56,656 nucleotides of DNA from Clostridiales bacterium (GCA_012523185.1 JAAYIY010000016.1:1-56656); one strand, 5' to 3'. Positions 25,986 to 34,544 are shown, counted from the first letter of the stretch. The notes: generated from the letters alone by a model not told the origin. Program-made: numbers and translations.

Positions 25986-27638
25986 ATGATGATGACCGGG
26001 GCACAGATACTTATCGAAGAACTCATTCGCCATGGAACCGAGACTGTATTCGGTTATCCCGGAGGCGCGGTGCTTGACATTTATGACGCGCTTTACAAAA
26101 GCGCGGACAGGATAGAGCATGTTATTTCCGCGCACGAGCAAGGCGCGGCGCACGCCGCCGACGGATACGCAAGGAGAAAGGGGAAAACGGGCGTTGTTAT
26201 AGCCACGAGCGGACCCGGAGCGACAAATCTTGTTACGGGCATAGCCAACGCATATCTTGACTCCGTGCCTATTGTTGCCGTGACGGGCAATGTCGCCGTT
26301 CCGCTTTTGGGCAAGGACAGCTTTCAGGAGGTTGACATTGTAGGCATCACACAGCCGATAGTCAAGCATAACTTTGTCGTCCGCGACATTTCGGAGCTTG
26401 AATCAGTCATAACCGAGGCGTTTCATATAGCGTCGAGCGGCCGTAAAGGTCCTGTCCTTATAGACATTCCGAAAAGTGTTCAGCAGGATGTCTGCGAATA
26501 CAAAGGGGTGTGCCGTCCGCCGCAAAAAGCCAAGGCGGGCAGGGCGGACATTTCTGCCGCCGTTGAGGCCGTTAAAAACTGCGAAAGGCCTTACATATAC
26601 TGCGGCGGCGGCGCCATAGCGGCGGAGGCGGAGGACGAGGTGCTTGCCCTCTCCAAAAGGCTTTCGGCGCCGATAGCGCTCAGCATGATGGGTCTTACCG
26701 CCGTACCTAACTCATATGAGCTGAATCTCGGCATGTGCGGAATGCACGGCAAGGCGGCGGCGACTGTTGCCCAGTCCGAGGCAGACCTGATGATTGCAGT
26801 CGGCGTCCGATTCAGCGACAGGGCGACCGGCAATGTCGAGGCATACACAAAAAACTGCACTGTAATCCACATAGATATTGACGAGGCGGAGCTTGGCAAG
26901 AACGTGCGCTCGCTCATCGAGGTTTGCGGCGACGCCAAGCAAATCCTAAAAGATTTGTTGGAATCCCTGCCGGAAAAGAGAAACGACGAGTGGGTAAAAA
27001 CTGTTTTGGATTACAAGAAGCGCGACTGCTCCGACACCGATAAAGAGCTGTTTACGCCAAAGAACATCATCAAGCTTGTCCGCGGCTTTTTTGACGACGA
27101 CACAGTCGTTGCGACAGATGTCGGGCAGCATCAGATGTGGGTAATGCAGCACTACCCCTTTGAAAAGCCGCGCACATTGCTCACTTCCGGAGGGCTCGGC
27201 ACAATGGGCTACGGCATGGGCGCCGCCATAGGCGGATGCATTGCCTCAGGGAGGCGCGGCACATTGCTGTTCACAGGCGACGGCAGCTTCGGCATGAACC
27301 TTAACGAGCTTGCGACAGCCGTCTCGCAAAGGCTTCCGCTGCTCATAATTCTTTTCAACAACGGCGCTCTCGGAATGGTGCGCCAGTGGCAGTGCTTGTT
27401 TTATGACGAGCGGTATTCATCCACCACGCTGCAAAGAAAGACAGACTTCACGGCGCTTGCAAAGGCGTTCGGCGCTGACAGCTGCCGCGTGTGCAGCCTG
27501 CCGGAGCTTCGTGCCGTGCTGGAAAGCGGCGTTCCCTGTGAGGGTCCGCTCCTTCTTGATTGCCGCATAAATATGGACGAGATGGTTTTCCCGATGATTC
27601 CGCCGGGAGGCTCCGTCAAAAACATCCGTTACGATTAG
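25986..27638 (+). CDS. ilvB: Acetolactate synthase, large (catalytic) subunit
   Basis: A thiamine diphosphate enzyme that makes acetolactate or acetohydroxybutyrate from pyruvate and a second 2-oxoacid, the shared first step for valine, leucine and isoleucine. GYPGGAVLDIYDAL and the catalytic Glu in SAHEQGAAHAADGYAR lie near the N-terminus. FAD-type central segments follow, and the TPP motif GDGSFGMNLNELATA is near the C-terminus. Three in-frame ATGs lie at 25986-25994 and one at 25977. AAAGGGG at 25970-25976 touches the first, so 25986 (nine-base spacing) is preferred. The protein is about 550 residues. Confidence 0.96.
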   Translation: MMMTGAQILIEELIRHGTETVFGYPGGAVLDIYDALYKSADRIEHVISAHEQGAAHAADGYARRKGKTGVVIATSGPGATNLVTGIANAYLDSVPIVAVTGNVAVPLLGKDSFQEVDIVGITQPIVKHNFVVRDISELESVITEAFHIASSGRKGPVLIDIPKSVQQDVCEYKGVCRPPQKAKAGRADISAAVEAVKNCERPYIYCGGGAIAAEAEDEVLALSKRLSAPIALSMMGLTAVPNSYELNLGMCGMHGKAAATVAQSEADLMIAVGVRFSDRATGNVEAYTKNCTVIHIDIDEAELGKNVRSLIEVCGDAKQILKDLLESLPEKRNDEWVKTVLDYKKRDCSDTDKELFTPKNIIKLVRGFFDDDTVVATDVGQHQMWVMQHYPFEKPRTLLTSGGLGTMGYGMGAAIGGCIASGRRGTLLFTGDGSFGMNLNELATAVSQRLPLLIILFNNGALGMVRQWQCLFYDERYSSTTLQRKTDFTALAKAFGADSCRVCSLPELRAVLESGVPCEGPLLLDCRINMDEMVFPMIPPGGSVKNIRYD

Positions 27639-27653
27639 GAGGCGTTGAAGCTT

Positions 27654-28178
27654 ATGAATGAAAGATTTACGGTGGGGCTGATTGTCACAAACCGCCACGG
27701 CGTCTTAAATCGCATCGCCGGTCTGTACGGCAAGAGGGGCTACAATATTGACAGCCTTGCAGTCGGCGAAACAGAAGATCCGAACATCTCAAGAATGACG
27801 ATAGTGTCAACGGGCGACCGATATATCAGCACGCAGGTTGTGCGCCAGCTCAACAAGCTTTATGACGTTAAGCTTGCTGTTTTGCTTGAGGAGGGCGACT
27901 CCGTTTCGGTGGAGCATCTGCTCATCAAAATCAAGACAAACGGCGACGGAAACGGGGCGATAACATCGCTTCTCAACGACTACGGCGGCAAGATTTTGGA
28001 GTTTGGCAATCATTTTATTGTGGCGGATCTCACAGGCGAGCCGAAAAAGATTCAAGAGTTTATCAAAAAATGCGTGCCGCTCGGGATAATCGAGCTTTGC
28101 CGTTCGGGAGCGCTTGCCCTTTCGACCGGCACGAGCAACATTTTAAGCATCAAAGACTTTTCAGACAACAAATCATAG
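27654..28178 (+). CDS. ilvN: Acetolactate synthase, small (regulatory) subunit
   Basis: The regulatory partner of IlvB, conferring feedback by valine or other branched-chain amino acids. The N-terminal ACT domain reads TNRHGVLNRIAGLYGKRGYN then IDSLAVGETE, and the C-terminal ALS_ss_C domain follows from about residue 85. From ATG 27654 it has 174 residues; AGGAGG is 11 bases upstream. A TTG at 27645 is too close to that site. Also called ilvH in many genomes. Confidence 0.96.
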   Translation: MNERFTVGLIVTNRHGVLNRIAGLYGKRGYNIDSLAVGETEDPNISRMTIVSTGDRYISTQVVRQLNKLYDVKLAVLLEEGDSVSVEHLLIKIKTNGDGNGAITSLLNDYGGKILEFGNHFIVADLTGEPKKIQEFIKKCVPLGIIELCRSGALALSTGTSNILSIKDFSDNKS

Positions 28179-28296
28179 TCGGCAAGACATTTTAAAGGTG
28201 TTATTCCCGGACGCGACGCTCGCGCCCCTGCAATAAAACAGCGGGACTTTGTTCGTCCCGTTCACAACGATTCACAGATTTTAAGGAGGCAAAAAA

Positions 28297-29295
28297 ATGG
28301 CTAAAATGTATTATGAAAAAGACTGCGACCTCTCTTTGCTTGAGGGAAAAACAATAGCCGTAATCGGCTACGGCAGTCAGGGGCACGCACACGCGGGGAA
28401 CTTGCGCGACAGCGGCGTGTCAGTCGTCGTCGGGCTTTACGACGGCTCCAAAAGCGCCGAAAAGGCAAGGGAGGACGGCTTTGAGGTTTTAAACACTGAA
28501 GATGCCGTAAAGAAGTCGGACATTGTCATGATTCTCGTAAACGACGAAAAAATGGCCGGAATTTATTCCGAAAAAATCGCCCCGCATCTCAGAAGCGGCA
28601 TGGTTCTTTGCTTTGCGCACGGCTTTAACATTCACTACAAGCAGATTGTCCCGCCCTCGGACGTCAGCGTGATAATGATTGCGCCAAAGGGTCCGGGCCA
28701 CACTGTCCGCAGTCAATACCTTGAGGGCAAGGGCGTTCCCGACCTTATCGCCGTCTATCAGGACGCCGACGGCAAGGCGCACGACATCGCACTCGCTTAT
28801 GCCATGGGTATCGGCGGCGCGCGCGCGGGCATTCTTGAAACGACATTCAAGGAAGAGACGGAAACAGACCTTTTCGGTGAGCAATGTGTTTTGTGCGGCG
28901 GAGTCACCGCTTTAATGAAGGCTGGATTTGAGACATTAGTCAACGCGGGCTATCAGCCCGAAAGCGCCTATTTTGAATGTGTGCATGAAATGAAGCTCAT
29001 AATCGACCTCGTAATAAAGGGCGGTCTTTCCTTTATGCGCTATTCAATAAGCGACACCGCCGAATACGGCGATTACAGCGTCGGCGACCGCATTATTACC
29101 GACGAGACAAAAAAAGAGATGCAAAAGGTTCTAAGCGAGATACAGGACGGCACATTCGCGGACAAATGGCTTGCCGAAAATAGATCCGGGCGCCACGAGT
29201 TTATAAAAAGGCGCAAAGAGGAATCAGAGCTTCTTGTCGAAAAGGTCGGCGCGGATTTGAGGGCAAAAATGAGCTGGCAGGGAAAAGACCGGTAA
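28297..29295 (+). CDS. ilvC: Ketol-acid reductoisomerase (class I)
   Basis: IlvC isomerises and reduces acetolactate to dihydroxyisovalerate, Mg- and NAD(P)H-dependent. It is a 332-residue class I enzyme: dinucleotide motif [10 protein letters not shown] at 24-33, and the metal-binding Asp and Glu in [14 protein letters not shown]. The cofactor loop reads L47-Y-D-G-S-K-S53, with Tyr48 and Asp49 where NADPH enzymes usually carry Arg and a neutral residue, so NADH use is possible (see findings). AAGGAGG precedes the ATG. The 118-bp gap after ilvN holds a small CGGGAC/GTCCCG hairpin without a T tract. Confidence 0.97.
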   Translation: MAKMYYEKDCDLSLLEGKTIAVIGYGSQGHAHAGNLRDSGVSVVVGLYDGSKSAEKAREDGFEVLNTEDAVKKSDIVMILVNDEKMAGIYSEKIAPHLRSGMVLCFAHGFNIHYKQIVPPSDVSVIMIAPKGPGHTVRSQYLEGKGVPDLIAVYQDADGKAHDIALAYAMGIGGARAGILETTFKEETETDLFGEQCVLCGGVTALMKAGFETLVNAGYQPESAYFECVHEMKLIIDLVIKGGLSFMRYSISDTAEYGDYSVGDRIITDETKKEMQKVLSEIQDGTFADKWLAENRSGRHEFIKRRKEESELLVEKVGADLRAKMSWQGKDR

Positions 29296-29309
29296 TAAGG
29301 GAGATTTTT

Positions 29310-30956
29310 ATGAAAAACCGATTAAACCTTGAGGACGTCTCAAACGCGCCTAAGCGCGCGTTAATAGGTTCGATGGGTTACACAAAAAAACAAATGACGC
29401 GCCCGCTTATAGGGATTGTGAGCGCGTTTAACGAGGTTGTTCCGGGGCACATCCATTTGCAAACGATAACAAGAGCTGTCAAGGACAGCATTTTGATCGA
29501 GGGCGGAACGCCGATGGAGTTTAACACAATCGGCATTTGCGACGGCATAGCAATGGGACATTCGGGCATGAAATATTCTTTGCCGTCACGCGAAATTATA
29601 GCGGACAGCATAGAGTGCATGGTCACCGCCCACGGGTTTGACGCGCTTGTTTTTGTTCCGAACTGCGACAAGATTGTGCCGGGTATGCTGATGGCCGCGG
29701 CGCGCCTTAACATTCCTTGTGTGTTTGTTTCGGGCGGGCCGATGCTCTCGATAGACGGCAGCGATCTAAACACAGTCTTTGAGGCTGTCGGCGCTTACCA
29801 CGCGGGCAAGACGGACGCGGACGCGCTGTGCGAGCTTGAGGAGCGGGCCTGCCCGGGCTGCGGCTCCTGCTCCGGCATGTTCACGGCAAACTCAATGAAC
29901 TGCCTTTGCGAGGCGCTTGGGATAGCCCTACCCGGCAACGGCAGCATACCGGCCGTTTATGCGCACAGACAGCGGCTTGCCAAACACGCGGGCGAGGCTG
30001 TGATTAAGGCGCTTGAAAACGACTTGCGCCCGTCGGATATACTCACTGACAAGGCGATAATAAACGCGCTCACTGCCGATATGGCGCTCGGCTGCTCCAC
30101 AAACTCCGTTCTTCATCTGTTTGCGCTTAGCAACGAGCTTGGGATTGAGATAAGCCTTGACACAATAAACGAAATCAGCGCCAAAACGCCGAACCTTTGC
30201 AGGCTTGCCCCTGCCGGTGTCCACCATATGCAGGATCTTTTCCTGGCGGGCGGAGTTTATGCCGTCATGCGCGAGCTGTCTAAAGCCGGACTGCTTAGCG
30301 AAGATGTCCTGACGGTTGGGGGCGGCACGCTCGGCGACGCTCTGGAGGGCTGCGCCGTGAGGGACAGCTCCGTTATACGGCCGATTGAAAATCCCTATGC
30401 CGCCACAGGCGGGCTTGCGGCGCTGTTCGGCAACCTTGCCGCCGACGGTTCTGTCGTCAAGCGCAGCGCCGTCAAGGACTCGATGCTTCAATTCACCGGC
30501 ACAGCAAAGGTGTTCGACTGTGAGGAGGACGCCATTTCGGCAATATACGGCGGGAAGGTTTCCGCCGGTGATGTGGTTGTCATCCGATATGAAGGTCCGG
30601 CGGGCGGACCGGGCATGAGGGAAATGCTGTCGCCGACTTCGGCTATTGCGGGCATGGGTCTTGACGAATCAGTCGCGCTCATCACGGACGGCAGGTTTTC
30701 AGGCGCCACGCGCGGCGCCGCCATAGGACACGTATCGCCCGAGGCGGCGGCCGGAGGTCTTATCGCCTATGTTGAGGACGGCGACAAGATTCAAATCGAC
30801 ATACCCGCCCGTTCTCTGACGCTGCTTGTGGACGACAATGAAATCCAGCGGAGAAAAAAAGCGTTCAAGGGATGGCGGGGCGGCAGTTTAACGGGCTATC
30901 TTAAAAGATACAGAGAAAGAGTATCGTCTGCCGATAAGGGAGCGGTAATCCGATAG
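29310..30956 (+). CDS. ilvD: Dihydroxy-acid dehydratase
   Basis: IlvD removes water from dihydroxyisovalerate or dihydroxymethylvalerate to give the 2-oxoacids. It is an Fe-S enzyme of the IlvD/Edd family: [34 protein letters not shown] and [19 protein letters not shown] give the cluster cysteines, and [10 protein letters not shown] lies near the C-terminus. The length of 548 residues is normal. It begins 14 bp after ilvC with GGGAG upstream of its ATG. Confidence 0.98.
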   Translation: MKNRLNLEDVSNAPKRALIGSMGYTKKQMTRPLIGIVSAFNEVVPGHIHLQTITRAVKDSILIEGGTPMEFNTIGICDGIAMGHSGMKYSLPSREIIADSIECMVTAHGFDALVFVPNCDKIVPGMLMAAARLNIPCVFVSGGPMLSIDGSDLNTVFEAVGAYHAGKTDADALCELEERACPGCGSCSGMFTANSMNCLCEALGIALPGNGSIPAVYAHRQRLAKHAGEAVIKALENDLRPSDILTDKAIINALTADMALGCSTNSVLHLFALSNELGIEISLDTINEISAKTPNLCRLAPAGVHHMQDLFLAGGVYAVMRELSKAGLLSEDVLTVGGGTLGDALEGCAVRDSSVIRPIENPYAATGGLAALFGNLAADGSVVKRSAVKDSMLQFTGTAKVFDCEEDAISAIYGGKVSAGDVVVIRYEGPAGGPGMREMLSPTSAIAGMGLDESVALITDGRFSGATRGAAIGHVSPEAAAGGLIAYVEDGDKIQIDIPARSLTLLVDDNEIQRRKKAFKGWRGGSLTGYLKRYRERVSSADKGAVIR

Positions 30957-30973
30957 GACAGCAGGGAGAAATT

Positions 30974-32173
30974 ATGCTTACACTTGACAAGATTCATCTT
31001 GCGGAGGGCACACTTTCAGGCGTCGCCCGCAAGACAGATATGATTTTGACAAACGGCGTCGCAAAGGATTGTGAGCTTTGGCTGAAAACAGAAAATTTGC
31101 AGCGCACAGGCTCCTTCAAGCTTCGCGGCGCATACTTCAAAATGTCACAGTTCACTCAAGAAGAAAAGAAGTGCGGCGTCGTCGCCTGCTCTGCCGGCAA
31201 CCATGCGCAGGGCGTGGCGCTTGCCGCACAGCAGTTCGGCTTAAAGGCGACAATCTTTTTGCCGAGCGCGGCGCCCATTTCAAAAATTGAAGCGACACGC
31301 CAATACAACGCCGAAATAAGGCTGTCGGACGGTGTTTACGACGACGCTTACACCGAGGCGATGGAGTTCAGCAAAAGCACGGGGGCTGTTTTTCTCCACC
31401 CGTTTGACGACGAGGAAGTCATCGCGGGACAGGCGACAGTCGGGCTTGAAATCTTGAAGCAGCTCCCCGACGTTGACGCCGTCGTCGTTCCCGTCGGCGG
31501 CGGAGGGCTTCTTTCGGGCATATCATACGCCGTTAAGTCGATTAAGCCGTCATGCCGTGTTTACGGTGTTCAGGCGGCGGGCGCGGACAGCATGTTCCGC
31601 TCGTTCCGCGGCAAGGAACGCTGCTCAAACACGTCGGCGTCAACCTTTGCGGACGGCATTGCCGTCAAGGTTCCGGGGCAGCTCACATACGATTTTTGCA
31701 CAAAATACGCGGACGACATTGTCACTGTGTCGGACGACGAGATAGCTACTGCCATCTTAACCCTTATGGAGCGCCAAAAGCTTGTCGCCGAAGGTGCGGG
31801 CGCTGTTTCTGTGGCAGCGGTGATGTTTGACAAGCTCCCGATTAAGGGCGACAAGGTCTGCGCCGTTGTTTCCGGCGGCAACATTGACGTAAACATTTTA
31901 TCGCGTGTCATAAACCGCGGTCTTTTGACATCCGGCAGGCTGACAAACCTCACAATAAAGCTGATAGACAAGCCGGGGCAGCTAAAGACTGTATCGGCTC
32001 TTATTGCCGACGAGGGGGCAAACGTCATACGCGTCCAATACACTCCCGGCGGGGAAAGCATGGACATCAACGGCTGCTTTCTTAAAATTTCGATGGAAAC
32101 AAGAGACAACGAACACCTTGACAAAATCAAGGAAGTCCTTGCGGACAACGGATTTATGTTGTGCGACTATTAA
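30974..32173 (+). CDS. ilvA: Threonine ammonia-lyase with C-terminal ACT domain
   Basis: A PLP enzyme turning threonine into 2-oxobutyrate, the entry to isoleucine. Lys49 in GSFKLRGAY binds PLP; SAGNHAQG and the glycine loop VGGGGLLSG bind its phosphate and ring. One ACT domain (about 325-399, TIKLIDKPGQLKTV) ends the protein, as in the ~400-residue Firmicute type, rather than the two ACT-like domains of the E. coli enzyme. The operon position supports a biosynthetic role. Its TAA stop codon is part of the dispersed repeat that begins at 32170. Confidence 0.95.
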   Translation: MLTLDKIHLAEGTLSGVARKTDMILTNGVAKDCELWLKTENLQRTGSFKLRGAYFKMSQFTQEEKKCGVVACSAGNHAQGVALAAQQFGLKATIFLPSAAPISKIEATRQYNAEIRLSDGVYDDAYTEAMEFSKSTGAVFLHPFDDEEVIAGQATVGLEILKQLPDVDAVVVPVGGGGLLSGISYAVKSIKPSCRVYGVQAAGADSMFRSFRGKERCSNTSASTFADGIAVKVPGQLTYDFCTKYADDIVTVSDDEIATAILTLMERQKLVAEGAGAVSVAAVMFDKLPIKGDKVCAVVSGGNIDVNILSRVINRGLLTSGRLTNLTIKLIDKPGQLKTVSALIADEGANVIRVQYTPGGESMDINGCFLKISMETRDNEHLDKIKEVLADNGFMLCDY

Positions 32174-32271
32174 GGCAACACCGCGCAATGAGCGGCTGAA
32201 GCCTTTGTTGCATGCTTGCTTGCATCTTTTCCGTCATATCGCACAACAATCATTGTGCGGTGTTGCCTTAA
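32170..32271. repeat. Dispersed palindromic repeat, long form (copy 4)
   Basis: A 102-bp copy whose ends are both TTAAGGCAACACCGC-type inverted arms. Compared with the reverse complement of the 44-bp form it is the same sequence with 58 nt inserted after the 13th base (TTAAGGCAACACC). The module holds GCGGCTGAAGCC and two GCTTGCTTGC-like steps. The right part retains a CGCACAA/TTGTGCG hairpin. It separates ilvA from ridA. Confidence 0.9.
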
Positions 32272-32304
32272 ATCAAGATTATTTTTCTGAAAGGACAGTT
32301 GCGC

Positions 32305-32694
32305 ATGGAAACTGTATTCACGCCAAACGCGCCCGAGCCGATAGGGCCGTATTCACAAGGAAAAAGAGCGGCGGGCTTTCTTTTTTGTTCCGGTCAGATA
32401 GCGATAAATCCCGAAACGGGGGATTTGTCGGGCTGTGTCGCCGAGCAGACGGAGCAGGTGTGCCGCAATATCGGCAGCATTCTTGACGCGGCGGATTTGT
32501 CGTTCGGTGATGTTATCAAAACCGCGTGTTATTTGACAGACGGCGGCAATTTCGCCGCCTTTAACGATGTTTACGCAAAATATTTCGTATCCTCACCGGC
32601 GCGCTCCTGCGTGTTTGTTTCATCGCTGCCCAAGGGGGCGCTTGTTGAAATAGAGGCGACAGCTTACAAGCCCGACACAGGCGAGGATTCGTAA
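32305..32694 (+). CDS. ridA: 2-iminobutanoate/2-iminopropanoate deaminase
   Basis: RidA hydrolyses reactive enamine/imine intermediates released by IlvA and similar PLP enzymes, preventing damage to other PLP enzymes. The 129-residue chorismate-mutase-like fold shows PNAPEPIGPYSQGKRAAG at the N-terminus, FCSGQIAINPETG, and the conserved Arg and Glu in SPARSC and GALVEIEATAY. Its place just after ilvA fits this role. The ATG is chosen over an in-frame TTG at 32299; AAGGAC lies upstream. Confidence 0.95.
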   Translation: METVFTPNAPEPIGPYSQGKRAAGFLFCSGQIAINPETGDLSGCVAEQTEQVCRNIGSILDAADLSFGDVIKTACYLTDGGNFAAFNDVYAKYFVSSPARSCVFVSSLPKGALVEIEATAYKPDTGEDS

Positions 32695-33000
32695 TAACCG
32701 CGCAAGCTCCGTCAGCGCAAACAAATTATTTCCCGGCCGCTGCGGCGGCGGCAACGGCGGCAACAGCGGCAACAGCGGCAACGCCTTGGCATAACGGCAG
32801 GGTTGAAAGAAGCCATCGAACAGACGATAAGTTTTTTATAGCTGCCTTAGTTGTTATAGCTTGGATGACCTGCGAACTCAAGGCAAATCCCGGATCCGAA
32901 AATATCAAAATATGTATCAAAGAAAGTGTAATTATTTGCCGCCAATAAATCAAGTCTTATTTTATTGATAAAACAGAAACCCATAATTGCTTAATTTACA
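32695..33000. other. Non-coding interval after ridA
   Basis: About 300 bp with no convincing gene. It contains a four-unit 9-bp tandem repeat (next entry). A plus frame open from about 32697 to 32943 lacks a start codon, and a minus frame (32726-32953) has an Ala-rich tail produced by the repeat. Composition shifts from GC-rich to AT-rich along it. Confidence 0.5.
32747..32782. repeat. Tandem repeat, four 9-bp units of (G/A)GCGGCAAC type
   Basis: GGCGGCAAC, GGCGGCAAC, AGCGGCAAC, AGCGGCAAC in direct succession. The period of nine keeps frame, which hints at former coding use (Ala-Ala-Thr or Gly-Asn-Ser), but no intact gene surrounds it. Confidence 0.75.
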
Positions 33001-33002
33001 GT

Positions 33003-33036
33003 GCAAAAGAGCCGCTTCGTAGCGGCTCTTTTTTGC
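33003..33036. terminator. Bidirectional intrinsic terminator
   Basis: A stem AGAGCCGCT with AGCGGCTCT around the loop TCGT, flanked by AAAA on the left and TTTTTT on the right, so it can end transcripts from either side. It lies between ridA (plus) and the AbrB-like gene (minus). Confidence 0.85.
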
Positions 33037-33043
33037 TTATGTA

Positions 33044-33087
33044 TTAAGGCAACACCGCACAATGATTGTTGTGCGGTGTTGCCTTAA
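33044..33087. repeat. Dispersed palindromic repeat, short form (copy 5)
   Basis: Identical over all 44 bp to the copy at 17585-17628 (19-bp perfect arms, loop TGATTG). It again lies directly beside a classical terminator, between genes pointing at each other. Confidence 0.92.
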
Positions 33088-33142
33088 GTCTTTCAAGTCC
33101 AGCCGGTGCGAATATGTAAGTCGTTCCAACGAAGGTGAGGTA

Positions 33143-33394
33143 TTAAAAGGCTTTGATTTTTGCAACACAATCACCGCATATAAAAGCAGAGTCAATTTCG
33201 GCAAAATCTACATCGCCTTGACCGCAAAGTTTACAGCACGGAAGATCATGATTTGCTTTTAACACAATAGAATCATCTTCAAGATAGATATCCATGCTTT
33301 GCCTCTCATGAATTCCCAATGCTTGTCTTGCTTCAATAGGTAATACCAACCGTCCCAATTCATCGACTTTCCTTGTTCCTAATTTTCTTGACAT
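33143..33394 (-). CDS. AbrB/SpoVT-type regulator with C-terminal Cys cluster
   Basis: An 83-residue protein. Residues 1-48 form a swapped-hairpin AbrB domain: KLGTRKVDELGRLVLPIEAR and a following SMDIYLEDDSIVLK. The C-terminus carries CCKLCG (about 53-58) and CGDC (about 73-76), which looks like a small zinc ribbon. AGGAGG precedes the ATG. The promoter overlaps a TATACATT-ATA-AATGTATA palindrome, which suggests autoregulation. AT-rich compared with the ilv genes. Probably a transcription regulator of a mobile or accessory locus. Confidence 0.85.
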   Translation of the reverse strand: MSRKLGTRKVDELGRLVLPIEARQALGIHERQSMDIYLEDDSIVLKANHDLPCCKLCGQGDVDFAEIDSAFICGDCVAKIKAF

Positions 33395-33426
33395 GGGTTT
33401 TACCTCCTAAAAATAAGATTAAGTCT

Positions 33427-33455
33427 ATTATATACATTATAAATGTATATTGCAA
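33427..33455 (-). promoter_or_regulatory. Promoter and operator palindrome of the AbrB-like gene
   Basis: Minus strand: TTGCAA (33455-33450), 17-bp spacer, TATAAT (33432-33427). The spacer consists almost wholly of the inverted repeat TATACATT-ATA-AATGTATA (33431-33449), a likely site for autorepression. Confidence 0.65.
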
Positions 33456-33504
33456 TGGCTTTTTCTGAAAATCATGTAGATTTCTATCGGGCAACCGGCT
33501 TTTT

Positions 33505-33568
33505 TAGTAAAATTACATTTATTCCAGATTCTTTCGATGATTGATACATTTAAAATGTAATTTTACTA
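33505..33568. promoter_or_regulatory. Inverted repeat upstream of the XRE gene
   Basis: Perfect 16-bp arms, TAGTAAAATTACATTT (33505-33520) and its complement (33553-33568), 32 bp apart. The right arm ends just before the ribosome binding site of the XRE gene. It is probably the operator of that regulator, or a hairpin in its leader. Both arms contain ACATTT, as does the AbrB-gene palindrome. Confidence 0.6.
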
Positions 33569-33584
33569 AAGGAAGGTATATAAA

Positions 33585-33902
33585 ATGATTGGTGAAAGAC
33601 TTATTACTTTACGGAAAGACCGGGGTTTAACCCAAAAGGAGCTTTCTGATGCTCTATTTGTAAATTATCGCACATATAGCGGTTATGAAAGAAATGAAAT
33701 CGAGGCAAACGATGATTTCAAAATTCAACTTGCAAAGTTTTTCAATGTGAGTATAGATTATCTGCTCGGATTAACAGATCATCCACACCCAATCCGAAAT
33801 GGAGACGAGTATATAAGGTTGCCTAAACCTTTGAGCAGCAGCGCTCGTCAAGAATTAGAACAATACATCCATTTTCTTCTTAATAAAGATAAAAACAAAT
33901 AA
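33585..33902 (+). CDS. XRE family helix-turn-helix regulator
   Basis: A 105-residue protein with an N-terminal Cro/C1-type HTH (5-60): LITLRKDRGLTQKELSDAL, recognition helix around NYRTYSGYERNE, then AKFFNVSIDYLLGLT. A short helical tail follows (85-105). AAAGGAAGG precedes the ATG. It diverges from the AbrB-like gene and has a 16-bp inverted repeat upstream. This architecture is typical of prophage or ICE repressors. Confidence 0.9.
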   Translation: MIGERLITLRKDRGLTQKELSDALFVNYRTYSGYERNEIEANDDFKIQLAKFFNVSIDYLLGLTDHPHPIRNGDEYIRLPKPLSSSARQELEQYIHFLLNKDKNK

Positions 33903-34062
33903 AACACTTATACACCCGGCTTTTTAATCTGCATATACATTATATCACACTTTGTACTAAACAGGAGTACATCATTGAATTTTTATCAAATTTTCATCGA
34001 AAAATAATCAACCATTTACCCCCTTAAAAGGCGATTTGTTTTTTCGCGCATCAAGCCGGTTC

Positions 34063-34108
34063 AAGATAAGGAAAACGGCGTTTTTTCTGCTGTTTTCCTT
34101 ATCTTTTT
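34063..34108 (+). terminator. Intrinsic terminator after the XRE gene
   Basis: A perfect 14-bp stem (34063-34076 with 34092-34105) followed by TTT. It lies 160 bp beyond the XRE stop codon and just before the 3' end of the convergent SLOG gene; it may serve both. Confidence 0.65.
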
Positions 34109-34135
34109 ATTTGCTCCCAACACAAGACAAAAATC

Positions 34136-34480
34136 TCAAGTATTTTCAAGTGGCTTAATCGAAAGGACTTCTACCGGTACCCCGCACTTTTTGGCATAGT
34201 TGATTGTGAATTTTGTGCCACGCGATTTTCCATCCCATACAGCAACAACAAGATCGGCTGCTTCTACAATGAGTTCATTTCGCCGGATGGGTGCAACTCG
34301 CCCATATGTATTATAATCCGGCTTTAAAATTAACGTGGGGATATTGCGCTGATCTGCCCAACGCCCTGCCAGTGTATCAATCCCTTTTGCGCCGCCCGAA
34401 ACAATCTCTGTTATGTTTTCAGGGATATATTTTTCAATATTCACCGACAGACTTCGCGATCCCACTATTGCTGCCCTCAT
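34136..34480 (-). CDS. SLOG-domain (DprA/YspA-like, DUF2493-type) protein
   Basis: A 114-residue single-domain Rossmann-like protein. MRAAIVGSRS at the N-terminus, VSGGAKGIDTLAGRWA in the middle and RRNELIVEAADLVVAVWDGK then SRGT at the end are the nucleotide/ligand-binding segments of the SLOG superfamily (DprA, LOG, YspA). AAGGGG lies seven bases before the ATG 34480. Small stand-alone forms are common in phages and integrative elements, and SLOG proteins can bind nucleotide-derived signals. The role here is unknown. Not DprA itself, which is longer. Confidence 0.85.
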   Translation of the reverse strand: MRAAIVGSRSLSVNIEKYIPENITEIVSGGAKGIDTLAGRWADQRNIPTLILKPDYNTYGRVAPIRRNELIVEAADLVVAVWDGKSRGTKFTINYAKKCGVPVEVLSIKPLENT

Positions 34481-34544
34481 AAAACCACCCCTTTCTAAAA
34501 TAATGTGTACTTTGACGGAGTACACTCACAACATTATACCTCAT

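Noticed and set aside
32726-32953. 75-codon minus-strand gene with an Ala-rich tail
   Set aside because: The Ala-rich part is only the translated tandem repeat, and no ribosome binding site is visible.
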